Assembly: GCF_019112545.1 (NCBI RefSeq)
Contig: NW_025064883.1
Location: 694,100-758,099, forward strand
Reading direction: 5' to 3'
DNA from: Guyanagaster necrorhizus
Lineage: Eukaryota; Basidiomycota; Agaricomycetes; Agaricales; Physalacriaceae
DNA length: 64,000 nucleotides
Under the pieces are notes generated by a model. It ran no database searches and was not told the origin of the DNA. It was given only the letters and a program-made list of their open reading frames with translations. Positions 26,997 through 38,972 of the stretch are shown in pieces; the stretch's first letter is position 1; the number at the start of each line of letters is the position of its first letter. The position numbers were made by a program, and so were the translations under genes.

Positions 26997-27385
26997 TTAC
27001 TTTCTGAGCGGAGTCTTTATTGTTGTCGGCAAATGTATCCATGTACAAGAAAACACGACACCCAAATTGAACGCAATTACATGTAGAGTATCAGATAGCA
27101 TCGCCAAAAGCTGACTCACTGAACCATTTACGACGAGACCTCCCTTCTCACAAGCGTACAGTAATAATAGGCCGATATTCCCAAGGTGCCGGGCATCGTC
27201 GTATGTTGTCAAAGGACCCTGCGCCATAGCATACGGCCAATAAGGCTTGTCAGAAAGGATCATTGAAATTCCTTCTCATATTCACAATAGCTGTTTGAGT
27301 CCCGCCTAGATTTTTGACCATCTCGTTCCACCAATCCCTTCTTCACCAAGTCCATGCTCGGCACAGTGTCAATGCACTCCATCGA
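26997..27385 (-). pseudogene. Decayed coding relic with two apparent frameshifts
   Basis: Three overlapping minus-strand frames read like successive parts of one protein. The first contains SMDLVKKG, the second DWWNEMVKNLGGTQTAIVN then MRRNFNDP, and the third ILSDKPYWPYAMAQGPL then DDARHLGNIGLLLLYACEKGG. The second and third abut a consensus-like donor (GTGAGT) after VVNGS. Each shift is one base, with no room for an intron, so single-base indels are the simplest reading. I cannot name the family. It lies downstream of the dehydrogenase and is convergent with it. Confidence 0.35.
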
Positions 27386-28477
27386 TCTGAGCAAACTCCG
27401 CTTATGCGGTGATAATAAGGAAGCTCTAGCGGTGATCACAGATTCTTGACAAAACGACTGATGTTTGAGCCACCATCAGATGAGAGAATCCGATTTTTGA
27501 GCACTTGCTGTCTAGCCTAGATCCAGTCATTCGTGGTCTTGCAACCAAAAACTCCGAAAACTTTCAGACAACCAGATACTGTTAAGACGACAGAGTGATT
27601 TGCTTGATAAGGAACGCGATTGCAACAGGACGAGGTGTGCGACGGAGGAGTTCAAAAATATAAGTAAAAGGTCAGAAGTTAAAAATGTAATGTGCAATGA
27701 AGGGGAATGCTATGGAATGCCGATGCGATATTGTACTTGTGAGGTACAACGGGGGTGTCTAGGCGCGAAGACCAAAAAATATATGGAACTGGCGTGTAAT
27801 TGATGCCAGGCTGGTCGGCGACGAGGAAAGGAAATAAAATGAACGATAAGTTGAAGAATAAAATAAAACAATGCGGGTCTTGAGAAAGAATAGAGTAATT
27901 TGCAAGCGAATGCATGCAGTAGGTAATGTGAATGAAGTGAATGGGAGAATGATGGCCATATGCAGAGAGACAGGGTTCAGAATGAACGTAATGTCGCGGA
28001 CGAGGAATGTGCGGCGGAATAGCGGAGTAGATGTAATCGCGGGCAAACGAATAGGTGACCTCTCCACAACTTAATGAGGCGAGGGAAAACTTTAGAAATT
28101 GCAGTCCAAGAAACGCAAGCTGAGCGGAGCTGCCTTTCGTCCCGACTTGGCGTCCTTCAACCAAAGTACGTCGAATAGATCGAGATAATCTTCACGACCC
28201 ATTGAATAGGTTGTAAGCCTGCCAATGTACAATAGCTGTGACGATAATGATGGATGGGGATGATAGTGGGATAAATGGGAAGATGGTAACAATTGTGAGA
28301 GAAAGTGATGCATGGATGATTGATATTGTAGAAAACAGGATTGCGGATTGTCGGATGCGAGGCGACATGTATGGTATTACATTTTGCGGTACTGAAAACT
28401 TTTGGACTGGAACAAGGAGACAAGACGGGAAGGGATGACGAGAAATACAGACGCAGTTGCGGCTTTGAAGAAGACTG
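27386..28477. other. AT-rich intergenic stretch
   Basis: About 1.1 kb upstream of the relic and downstream of the cyclin stop. Short open frames on both strands lack motifs. It probably includes the cyclin 3' UTR. Confidence 0.45.
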
Positions 28478-29899
28478 CTATGGAAATGCAAATCTTGGCG
28501 ATACATTGCGATTCTGCAGCGCTGGCCGACAGGTCACAAAGTCGTGCGGGAGATATTGGTCCAGAGGGCTATCCGGCCTGTGCTTACTAATGATAGGCTC
28601 AAAAGTTGTGGGTACATTCTCCTTGTCATCAGAGTTATAATCCATGAAGGATTCACTCGTAATATAGGGCTCGCTGGATAGCACTGCAGGTGTCGTCGGC
28701 GTGAGGGGGAAATCATCGGACGTGTCCGACACCGACGTTGTGGCACTCATGGGAGTGCTGACAACAGATGGAGCGACGGAACGGGTCGGAGTCACAGGGA
28801 AAGGCGAGTAGGTCTGTCCAGCGAAGCGACCTCCCTTCAAATAGTACTGCACGACAAATGTAGCGGCTTTCGAATAGAAAGCATACGAGTATTTCTTCAC
28901 CAAAGTCTCCGACAAGTCGTTGACATGCGTTCCGAGACGGGTATCCAGGAGCTCGACCACCTCCAAACACTCGTCTGATTCCTCCCATAAACGGCGCGGC
29001 TTACCACAGACGAACCGTGACAGGGTAAGAGCAGCCAAGGCGATAGACGAGGGAGCAAATCTGACAAATTCGCGATAGAAGAGGGTTATCTCCATGAGAA
29101 AACGAGCGACATGCTGCACTTTGGCTTCCTCCAGACAAGGACCGCAGCACATAAGCCGAAGCCAAGCTTCGGCCGTCGGATGGCCAAGGGTCCATTGAAT
29201 GGTGGATAAAACGTGACCCTCCATTTGGATAAAGGCCGACTCTTCATACGCGTCGTGGCACATCTGCACGAGATCCTGGACCGTAGGGACACGGTCCTTG
29301 GCATCTTCAAACTTTGCGGCAATCCATAGAGCAGCGCAGCCGACGAGCTGATAATGCTTGATATATACGATCCGCCGAGAGACGTAACGATCGACAATAT
29401 TGAGCGCAAGATATAACGTTTCTGGCCGCAGCCTAAAGCTGAAGTGAACCTCCACAAGAAAGTCAACGAGACAGGGACGCATGTGCCATCGAATCTCGGG
29501 TTGTTGATCCATGGACTGGGTCGAAGACATGGTGAAGAGCTAGAGAGGTAAGAGGAAATTGGGTATATGCGTAGACGCCAAGATGTGCGAAATACATACC
29601 TCCATCTCATGCATGTAGACTCTTATTTCATCACGATACTCGTCTTCCAGCAGAACACCCTCTCGCCGAAGGGCGAGAGTGTGTATGTCACGTTGGCGTT
29701 GCAGAATGAGGGCCGATTTGGCGGAGCGAGGCGACCTGCGAGAAGGACCATAAGCAGGGAGCAACGGTGTCTTCTTGGACACGCCATGGGGAGACGGCCG
29801 CTTCCTTGGGTAGATAATGGAGGTTCGGGTGTGTTTGTTCGAAAGATCCTTCATGTCGTGGAGACTGGTGGAAGAAGGCAGGTAAGCGCATGAAGACAT
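28478..29899 (-). CDS. G1-type cyclin (Cln/Puc1-like)
   Basis: Two exons with a 60-bp intron at 29540-29599 encode 453 residues. The N-terminus is basic and Ser/Pro-rich (YPRKRPSPHGVSKKTPLLP). The cyclin box starts with DEYRDEIRVYMHEME and MDQQPEIRWHMRPCLVDFLV, then LALNIVDRYVSRR, GCAALWIAAKFEDAKDRVPT and the second cyclin fold up to YSKAATFVVQYYLKGGRF. The C-terminal about 110 residues are Ser/Thr/Pro-rich with many SP/TP and TTP sites plus DDKEN, as in unstable cyclins. These traits fit the CDK-activating cyclins of the fungal G1 (Cln) class, but a mitotic B-type cannot be excluded from sequence alone. It has an unusually long upstream region with no gene. Confidence 0.85.
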
Positions 29900-32651
29900 G
29901 ATTAGGGGTAGTAGGATGAGAGAGAAGGCCCTGCAAAAAAAAAAAAAAGAAGAAACAAGACCTAGACGGCGTGTCTGCAGAATGCAAGTGGCAGGCGCAG
30001 CGCGTGATGATGGTGGTGGTGGTGGTGGTGGTACAGAACCAAGGCAAGTGACCAACGCCTTGGAAAATGCCATAAATGGTGAATGTTGGAGCAAGCCAAT
30101 GGCCAGCCACGCGATCGAGTGACACCGACACAGACAAGAGGACAAGACGATCGAAAACATAATAAAAAAACGACGACTCACCAATGTGTGGTTGCTATTC
30201 ATGCAATAGGAACAGCTCCAGCGACAGCGAAGCGTGTGCAGATCGTGAGTGAAGAGGCACTGGAAGAAATAAGAATCGTGGTCAGCGTGGATGGTCGTGA
30301 GGATGGCAGAAGGGGAGGGTCGACGACGTCGACGACGAAGAGAAGAAGCGAGGTCGAGGCCAAAGAGTATATAAAGTACGAAATACTCGAATCGGACGAA
30401 AATATAATAAAATAGAAATAAATAAAGAATCGATGAAATTGCAAGATTCGGTTGAAATGCGTGAAATAGGATGAAAAGTCCAGATCAATCGGGAAAATGC
30501 TGCCGGTTGCGGTGTCAGAAGTCTTCGATTATCAGCGCTCAATCGTGCCCTGACATCTCCTGCCATCTTACGGCACCCGAGTGCTGCACATTCATTGCGA
30601 TAACAGGGCATATCAGCCTGCAGCGTTGCACAGACTAAAAAAAATGCCAGCAAGACCAGTAGGGACAATGGCGGGAAGAAAAAAGGCCGGAAAAAGGTTC
30701 GGAAACTGTGGCAGCCGAGCTAGATTGTGAGATCATCGGCGCTAGTTCCCACGCCCCACGTTTTACAGCCACCTCGACATGACGTACCGACGTAACGAAA
30801 ACGCACCTCAGTAACAATGTCTGTCGTTGTCCATCAGGGCCGGTGCGGGTCTCTGTAAGGACTGTACACGCACCAATTTTTAATGCGGATATCGCAGCGC
30901 CTGTTCGCCGCGTTAGTCTCCCAATCACCCTCTCGAGGCAGCCACTCACAACGCGGAGACAATCACTTATTTGACCCAGGATAAAGGAGAAAGCAGGTAT
31001 CCTGCTTGGATTAGAAAAGAAATTATAGTTGGATGTTATGACGACAAGAGAACCGAGAAAAAAGCGAGGAAAGGAACGACTGTGGTGAATGACTCGGAGA
31101 ATGTAGACAACGATGCGATATCGTATGGGCTATCGTTGGGCCAGGAGGGCGGTGCAACGCACCCGACAAGTGCACAGAAACACAGCGAGTACGTAGCAGA
31201 GGGATGGCTGAAAAAAAGATTGTCAGTTTCGCAGCCAGCAGTTTTTGAATGGCGAGCTCTGGCAATGTGTTCAAGGCGTGTTCCGCTTATACGCCTCGCA
31301 GTGCAGGGCAAAATCGGACTATTTGTCTGTTCGGTGATAGGGAAACCCTTGATCTTCATCTGTGATTCGTATCGGATGAATACCCATTTGTATGGAAATG
31401 CACCACGTTTTCTGCCTGCAGGCAGAGAATTCGTCTTCAACTTGACACTTGGTGCGCGGCTCTATTTAGGTAAGCTGTAGTCACGTAATTTGCCACTGTC
31501 CTCTTCCTCAGACGTGCATTAGTGCGACGTCCGTCCTCTTCCGCCAAGGACGCCGTAGTCTCAATCTAACTACCGTCCATTAACAAAATTAACTACCAAC
31601 GTGTCCATATTTTTTATAATGAACTGCCTACCCATTGTGACCGTGAGAGCCGTGCATCATTGCCCATTCTCATCAGTCACACTTATCACCCATCATATGC
31701 CACATTGTACCCTTTTCTTCCTCTAATCTCACGTATACAAATCACTTAGATCATCCGTGCGACATCCCTCGTCGGTGCTGCGCCCGTGGCAAGTCCTAGG
31801 TTCCGAATAGATAGATATTCGAGCGACGTATCCGTGAATTCTGCACGTCAGACACCACCCGGTCTTCAACAGTATGCCTTTTAATTATCGACTTTGTTAC
31901 ACATGTACCTTTCGAAATACGAAGCGAGGTAGCTGCGATTACATATTTACAGTTAAACTCATGACACGCAGCCTCAGATCCAAAGAGTACAGCGACGTGA
32001 TGCACGAGTGATTAGAGTGATGAGACTGATTTACCGTGAGGTAGCTAAATTGTCAATATCTTCCTACGCTGTACCGAGTGAAAGATATGACAGAATCAGG
32101 GAAGCATGCGACCTTGTTACCGCGATCATTCAAGTCAGATCGAAGACCGGTACTTCGCAGAAGCATATGTCATCGTGAGCCACTCCATGAGTAACAGAAT
32201 CCCAGATTTCCTACCGTGGGTTTCGTTTTGCCCCAACAAGGGCATCCTTTTGTGCCTCGGCTCTCAGTACGCAACCTAACAAGGTACCATGTAAAGGATC
32301 AGCGAGAGCATACCACTTCTCGAAGGCCTAAATAGTTTACGTTGAAATTCGTATGCATTATCAAGTCCTGCAAATAAGAACGCCGGCTGCTGTGACTCCT
32401 GACGCTGAACTGTTTCAAAAACAATGTACATAAATATGAGCGCTGTACAGTTTCCGCACGCTAGAACCATTGCAATGACAAGCATGCCTTTGATCTCGGT
32501 AAAGCGTACGCCCACCCCAGGGCGCTAAGTCGCCTTGGATGTTGACGTTGACGACGACCCAGGCTTTAAATTTATTATTTCTCCGCTTCGGAGATTTTTC
32601 CTTGCAGTTGCTTGCCTCGTCCCAGTGTGAAATTTTGTGTTTTGAAGCTTT
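29900..32651. other. Long gene-poor stretch upstream of the cyclin
   Basis: About 2.7 kb. The part next to the cyclin start is the likely promoter and leader, with a poly-A/T run near 29937-29950 and a TGG repeat at 30011-30032. An open frame of 169 codons at 30971-31480 (+) overlaps one of 134 codons on the other strand; neither has a motif I recognise. Confidence 0.45.
30011..30032. repeat. (TGG)n microsatellite
   Basis: Seven consecutive TGG units plus a partial one, about 110 bp upstream of the cyclin start codon. On the gene strand it reads ACC, so it may lie in the 5' leader. Confidence 0.9.
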
Positions 32652-33147
32652 ATGTCAGGTCTGAAGAAGCGGAAAATTGAACTAGCGTACCACGGTCCAC
32701 GGTAAGATCCATCTTCTATAACGGAGATACAGATAACATTTCATAGTAAGATTCCCAACCTCCTACTATCTCGACACCTGGTTGCTATCAAGGAGCTCCT
32801 GTACTACGATACATTGCCATCAGTTATTGAGTTTGAATCAGTGGTAAGGACGAAAGGACCTTGCAATTGGAGGATATGTCGGGCCCGGTAGGTGCCCAGA
32901 TCTTCGATGGGGTCCTGGCTTTATTCCAAATTAAGCAAATTTGTCCCGAGGCTTCTCATCCTGGTCAGCGTTGCCGAAGTGCCGAAATCTTGTCTATTGG
33001 TACGTAGAAATTTATGGATTTCGAACAATAAACAACGTAGAGACCAGAAATGGCATCCGATGGACGCACACCCGTACTAAAGTGCCTGGAAAAGGCACGA
33101 CTATTTTAGGGATTAGAATCTATTTTGGATCACACAGCTGTCCTTGA
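32652..33147 (+). CDS. Candidate small four-exon gene, 117 residues, unknown function
   Basis: Four open segments, 32652-32701, 32747-32843, 32900-32999 and 33041-33147, are separated by three introns (45, 56 and 41 bp). All have GT and AG ends, with donors GTAAGA, GTAAGG and GTACGT, and the total is exactly 118 codons including TGA. The protein starts MSGLKKRKIELAYHGPRKI, continues NLLLSRHLVAIKELLYY and VIEFESVIFDGVLALFQIKQ, and ends GKGTTILGIRIYFGSHSCP. I recognise no domain. No single open frame here is long, so simple ORF finding misses it. Because I joined the exons by inspection, chance agreement is possible. Confidence 0.4.
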
Positions 33148-34503
33148 AACAACTTATCATTACTATGAAATATGATGTATGGTCCTCGTCACAGTTACCC
33201 GCGTCATAAGTTATTGAGGCTGTGAAAGACTGCTCGGATATAAGTTACGGAGCGATCTCAGATGAAATATGTGGGGTCAGTCGTTAAAATGCTGCTGGAA
33301 CATCTAAATAATAATATGCGTTCAGTCTGGGACGGAGAATGATGTCCACAAACCCATTCGAGATGTTCGTGCCTTGTGAGTTCCACAACAGCGTCGCGAT
33401 ACGTAGGTGGTAGCTGAAACTCGGAACTTGACGCCACCGACCAGGGTCGTATGATATTATAGCCACTGCAGTAGAGGTGTGGCGAGTCCCATATATAAGG
33501 GGTTCCGTAAGTTATTTGATGCCGCGGTGGGGCAAACCATAGAATGAAATGCGATTTTTTCTTTTCTGTTTTGCGTGATTCGCCAAAGGAAAGAACTGAA
33601 GCAGAAACAAGGCTATTTGTTCTCGACGAATCACAATAACCAAGTCTGGCGGGGCTTGCAATAAAACCTACCAAATCAAGGCGCCTTGCCGGAGTACCCC
33701 CCCAAGGGAGCTTGTTCCTGCAAGACATTTCAAAGGGGGATCCTAGCAGGTCATACATCGTACTCTAGACAGACGCATGAGCGTCAGATCTCCATGAGGG
33801 ACACATGCATTCGTCCAGATGTCCTGCATAGGGCCATTGCATGGACCGCTAGTGACAAATGCCATGGTTTTACACTGCTGTCGTTTCAGCAGTCAGTTTC
33901 ATGACTCTATTATCTATAAAGAATGGAGAACGCTGAATAACACTTTGAATGTCACCTAGTCTCTAAATCGGCGCCTGCGACAGTCCTTCAGATTGTCAAC
34001 GTAGACTTGGTTTGTTCATGCCCGTACATATCCTCGGCGGATGAGGAGTAAAAGGGCCCGGATATGATAGAAGCAGAATAGCTGAGCCCACAATTATCGT
34101 TAGTCCCAATGTAGTTTCACCTGGATGTCGTAGTCACACACCCAATACCCGAACCTCCCCGCCCAAACTTGTCACCATGTCTACATGCGTCAGTCTGCCC
34201 GTGTCAGTAACGAGATTGAACCAATGGTTAACGGAAATCAGAGATGTGCCGTTAACGTGACATGCGATATAAAGCAGAGGATTCTACTTCCCTGGTTCAA
34301 TTGCTGCCGTCATTTGTTATCTGCAGCACTTCTACGCTGTTCGTCAACAGAGCCATGTCTTGTACTGGACTCACTGTCATCATCCAGAGCCTAACACTGC
34401 ACATTCAAGGTATAGCAAGGTCTGTCGTAGCAGGTGATAAACTATTGACAAAGTGAAACTGTAATGCAACAGGAGATTCGTCAAGTCAGGTTTGGGTCTT
34501 GTT
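33148..34503. other. Intergenic stretch without a supported gene
   Basis: About 1.36 kb. A 166-codon open frame on the minus strand (33258-33758) has no recognisable motif. A short inverted repeat with 8-bp arms occurs at 34227-34234 and 34249-34256. Confidence 0.45.
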
Positions 34504-37500
34504 CTACTCTCTGCGTTGACCGCCTAACAGAAGTGCCATGAGATCAGCCGATTGAGCGTTTGGTGGTACCTGTTGTTGAAGATGGGGCAGCATATGAGGG
34601 GCGAGATGAGGAGGGAGCTGTTGCTGCGGCTGGCGCATAGCATGAAGCGAGGCCTGTGCACTATGGTTCTGTCCAGGATATACGTTGGCGCCCATGCCTC
34701 GGACACTACCGCCAAGCGTTCCCATATTCAAAAGTTGGGATTGATTGGCGTTCCGTAAATCCAGTCCATTTGGATGCCCCAGACCTCCGAGTGGATGCTG
34801 TGAAACAGTACTTTGTAATTGTTGAGGGGCCCGAGGGGGGCCTACGTATCCCAGGTTTCCCCCAGGGCCAAAGGTCGTGAAAGGTTGAGGCCCATTCACG
34901 GGTCCACCGTGGATGCTTGGTACACCAACAAACTGGTTAGGTTCATGGGGCGGACGTCCTCCAAGATTTGCTAAACCTGGAGGTATACGCTGATGTTGAG
35001 ATGCTAACGGGTTCTGGCTGGAAATAGGCGAGGGTCCACCACGGTACTGTTGTAAGGGTAGCGCCGCATGCCGCCCGGCCTGCTGGGAATAAGGGACTGG
35101 GCCAGAGTAAAGATGATCAATTCCACGCTGCGGCATAGGAGGAATGCGTTGGGCATTCAGATGAATAGCCTCATCCAAGGGATCTGAAAACATCCCGCCG
35201 TTTTCACGATTCCGCGGTGGAGGGGCGGATCGCAATCCAGGTACTAGTCCATCTGGCATAAAGTTACGGTTATCGAGACGGCTCTCATATAATGGTTCCA
35301 GGCGACTATTCTGCAAATGATGTGATTGTGATTGCATTTGCTGTTGCTGAAGCAAGTGTAATTGGGCCTGCGCATGCTGTCCGAAAGGGATGCCACCGAT
35401 CGTAGGGGCAGAATTTGGCGGATTCATGTTATTGGACCGCTGAGCCTTTGCGATTCGTAAGAAATGGTACATATAAGCCCACAAGAACGCACCTGTGATG
35501 AATTGTTCAACATAGCATAGATGTCATCCATATTTCGAAGGTCAGGATTCCCACTATATCCACCCTCGGGCCGCTGACCAGGCGTTGGCGAGGAAGACAT
35601 GAAGCCAACGGGAGTTTGTGCTTTGGGGGCGTACGCAAACCCTTCCCGTGTTTTACCATCGAAGAACTTCGCAAATCGGCTGCCCTTCCCAGACGCCTGC
35701 CCTAGGGCAGAACCTTCGGCACTAAGATCACCCCAAGGACCAGATTCTGACGACATTGACTGGCGCTCGCGACGTGCGGATTCTGCTGCGCTCGATGATA
35801 GACTATGGTCATGTTCCTCGAAGGGTGAAAAGGTATTTGGCATACGATGAGATTCTAGTTTTGAGCTTTCCAGCGGCAAAACATTCGGAGGAAGATTGAG
35901 TTGCACCAAAGAAGATTTTGTTTGGGATTGCAGCGTCCCGGCGCCGTTCGCGAGTAGAGATGTAGACGTTTGTGGCTTTGCAGGTGCCCGAGAGCCAAAG
36001 GCTAGAAGGCGAGAACCCTGAGGAGGATTGAAAACAGTAGTGGGCTGAGGCTGCAGAGGGTCAACGGAAGAGCGGTCTGCTTGAGTTCCATCTTGATTGA
36101 TCGGTCGGGGGAAAAGTCTCGAAGAAGTAGGAGTTTTGGGTCTCTCTCGGTCAGGAAGAGTACTTGTCTGCTTGGACTGTTCCCCAGAGACAAACATCGA
36201 CAACACTGAGACTGAAGGGTCAACAGTCACATTGGGAGTTGCTTGTATGGTTGAAGCAGTATTTAGAGAAGGAGGAGCGTTAGCATCTCCGGCACCCCGA
36301 CCTGTCGTCACACCAGTCGGAGATTCGGAGCTAGGAGCTTCTTCAACATAGTAAGATAGATTGTCAGACGAAGACAAAAACTAAGGTTTACCTGCTGCTC
36401 CTTTGTCTTGACTTTGAAGTTCAGGAGAGTCGTCACTGGACTGGTCCGATTTCTTCTGCTCTTGCTCTCGTTTCATCAGCATCTTGAAGATCTGAATCTC
36501 ATCCAATTGTTTTTCAGGTGGAGAAGTCTGGTCGGTGGCATCCTTAAGATCTTCTGACGGCTTCTCAGCCTTGCTCTCCCGTTGTTCCTTTTCCTTCATA
36601 CCCTTCTTCCAAGCCTGAATGCCGTCCAGTTCTCCATCAGCACTTTTGCCGCCTAATATTCCTGTGCTTGATGAAGCAGGGATATATGTATCCATCCACG
36701 CAGGTTCCTTCTCCTTTTCGCGCTCGCCACGTCGGTCGTCTCGGTCTTTGCCATCCTCGATGCCAGTTTTCCTGTCCCTACCGGTAGTTTTCTTCGAACG
36801 GTCATCTCCGGGCATCCAACGACGGTCATTTGAGGAGTCCCACGCTTGGTCATGACCAGGCTTATCGCGCCGATCACGTTCACGGTCCCTGTCTCGCTCT
36901 CGCCGCATTGCCATACGCTCATCTCTCCTACCGTCGTCTCGCCAGCGTCGAGGGTCATCGCTGTCTCTATCCGTGTCACGGTCCCTTCCGCGACGGTAGT
37001 CGTCTCGATCGCCGTCCCTACGATGGTCTTCGCGGTCACGGTCCCGACGGTCTCTATCTTCACGGTCTCGCTTGGACGTAGATGGGTCCCGCCTTGACCT
37101 GGAACTATCCCGAACACGAGAACGGGGACGGTCCCGTTCATCACGGTCTCCTCGAGTATCTGAGCCTGCTATCTCATTAGTACAAAATCTAAATCCAAAC
37201 ACGACGTTTCTCACGTTCATCCCTTCCCAGCCGCCGAGGCTCACCGCCTGAAGATATATCAGGCTGGATGCAAGTGCATTAGTGAAACAAGTGTCCTACC
37301 TCGTCTCCAATCCTCGTTAGTCTCGCCCGCCTTCTTTTTGCCGTTTTCTCTGGCTTCGCTCCGTCGCGCAGCGACACTGGAAAGCTGAGGTTGCCCAGGT
37401 GTTCGGCTCGATCCAGGCCCTAGATGAGACACAGCTTCCTTGTCCTTGCCCCTTATATTAGACAAAGGAAGCGCTAAACGGTCGCGGTCGAATTTATCGG

Positions 37501-38216
37501 AAAGCTAAGTGCGGCTTCGTTTAGTAGGCAGCCAGCGATAGAAGAAACAATGTTATACGTTTCGTAGTCTCTCCTGCCCCTCTTTGTCTCTGAGGTCCCT
37601 GTCTTTATCACCATCTCTGTCGCGCAAAGATTGGTGCTTGAAATTGCCCATTTGTGAAGGCTGGGATAGAGTAGATCGAAAAGAGGACCGCGAGGACGCT
37701 TCTATAACCGACATGAGTGTCCGTAGCGCTAGAACCTTGTAAATTTTTACCGTTATCATCGACCTCTCGTCGGAATCTATGAATAGTCAGCTCAAAAACA
37801 GAAAACGGTGAGTTTATTCGAGTGGCTCACCGCCGCTCCCGAGCACTATTAGGAGGAGTAGAGTCATGGTCTTTCTTGTTCAAATTCTGTTCGTTTTCAG
37901 CTCTGCAAGGATGGTCAAGAAACGATGAACATAAAAAACAGCGAACCCACCCAAACCAATCCTTCAATTCAGGCATGTTCGTCGGAGGCGCCACCAACGG
38001 TGACTTATGCAAAGTGAGTATCTGAGACCTAGTGTAGATTCTCAGTGGACGCTGGGAGGGTTGAGGAGTAGAAGCGTCTTCTTGTTCTGTTGGCATGTCT
38101 TCATCTTGAAGTTTTGGGCCTTGCAGAGAAACAGCAAGGCCATCGACAGGTGTCGTCTCCGAGTCTGTTGGGGGCTCTGTATCGGTGAGAGAGAGATCAG
38201 TTGTGGGTGCAGTCAT
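34504..38216 (-). CDS. eIF4E-transporter (4E-T)-like translational repressor
   Basis: A multi-exon gene for a long, mostly disordered protein. The N-terminus has RIYTRSQILTLHKSPLV followed by PPTNMPELKDWFG, an eIF4E-binding site of the Y-x4-I/L-hydrophobic type, with Ile where Leu is usual. Next come a long RD/RE/RS-rich tract (about residues 200-340) and EPAWMDTYIPASS. KQLDEIQIFKMLMKREQEQ follows, then SRFAKFFDGKTREGF, similar to the 4E-T middle region. The C-terminal half is Gln/Pro/Asn-rich, ending SADLMALLLGGQRRE. 4E-T proteins bind eIF4E and DDX6 in P-bodies and repress mRNAs. The family call is inferred from the order of motifs. It is divergent from the LYRM2-like gene, 132 bp between starts. 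Confidence 0.68.
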
Positions 38217-38348
38217 GACGAAAAGGAAGGGAGACGAAGCTGTTGGTACCAGCTGGTGGGCGGCCCAAAGCAGAGACAGACAAGTGGTCAAAGCGCACCG
38301 CCGGTCTTCAAACGATCACGCCTACAAAGTCTGACTTTTTATTATTCT

Positions 38349-38685
38349 ATGCACCAGCCTACTCTAAAACATTTTCTTCTGCGACAAAAAGTGCTGGCAT
38401 TGTACAGACATGCTCTCCGCTCCTCCAAAGGTGGTTCCCTTCCTTGGCTCACTGAAAATTCACCTACTTGTCTCAGCCATCGCAGACCCTACTACCAGAC
38501 AAGAAACCATTCTTTGGATAAGGAGTGAATTTGAACGAAATCGACATATTACAGATGTTGTAAGTACTTGTTGGAATAACTTTGCAGCCCCATTTTGGTG
38601 ATGCACGAACGCGTAGGTCGTCATTGAAGAACAACTCAGGCTTGGTAGACGAGAAATCAGTCAGATACTCCCCAGCAATCGATGA
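38349..38685 (+). CDS. LYRM2: LYR-motif protein, LYRM2-like, 77 residues
   Basis: Three exons (38349-38430, 38477-38559, 38617-38685) sum to 78 codons and are separated by introns of 46 and 57 bp. The protein starts MHQPTLKHFLLRQKVLALYR, giving the LYR tripeptide and the LKHF-RQ-VL-LYR-ALR pattern of LYRM2. It continues DPTTRQETILWIRSEFERN and ends LGRREISQILPSNR. LYR proteins are mitochondrial partners of the acyl carrier protein that assist respiratory-complex and Fe-S assembly; LYRM2 has been linked to complex I. No separate cleavable presequence is visible. It lies in the space between the 4E-T-like gene and the RdRP gene. Confidence 0.85.
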
Positions 38686-38888
38686 TTTCGTGGCGGCTGG
38701 TAGTCTTTGCCGCCCCTACAAGATCCCATGAGATTTCAGCATCATTGAGCCGAAGTATGCACAATTGCAGTCCCGACTCGTGGAAGGGGTTAGGAGATAG
38801 TCACCTTTTGCATTGGCTCGCCATCTGACCGCTCTATAAGCGAGGCTCTTCCTTGAAATCAGCTGTTCAGTTATCTTTGGAGTAGAAG

Positions 38889-38903
38889 CCAATAGTATAT
38901 AAG
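38889..38903 (+). promoter_or_regulatory. CCAAT and TATA-like elements before the RdRP gene
   Basis: A CCAAT at 38889-38893 is followed closely by TATATAAG at 38896-38903, about 70 bp before the RdRP start codon. The position fits a core promoter; no functional evidence. Confidence 0.4.
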
Positions 38904-38972
38904 CTGTGAACAGCCTCATTACCAACCTTTTTCTCATCGCGGCGGTCAGTGTCTTCAACACTATCCTCCACG

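Noticed and set aside
30971..31480. 169-codon plus-strand open frame
   Set aside because: No recognisable motif, and a 134-codon frame overlaps it on the opposite strand; likely a chance ORF in the spacer.
33258..33758. 166-codon minus-strand open frame
   Set aside because: No domain, no splice context and mixed composition; not enough to call a gene.
34226..34256. Inverted repeat of 8-bp arms
   Set aside because: Arms are short, contain the self-complementary GTTAAC, and have no terminator or transposon context.
36619..37097. Overlapping open frames opposite the 4E-T-like gene
   Set aside because: They are mirrors of the repetitive RD/RE-coding tract.
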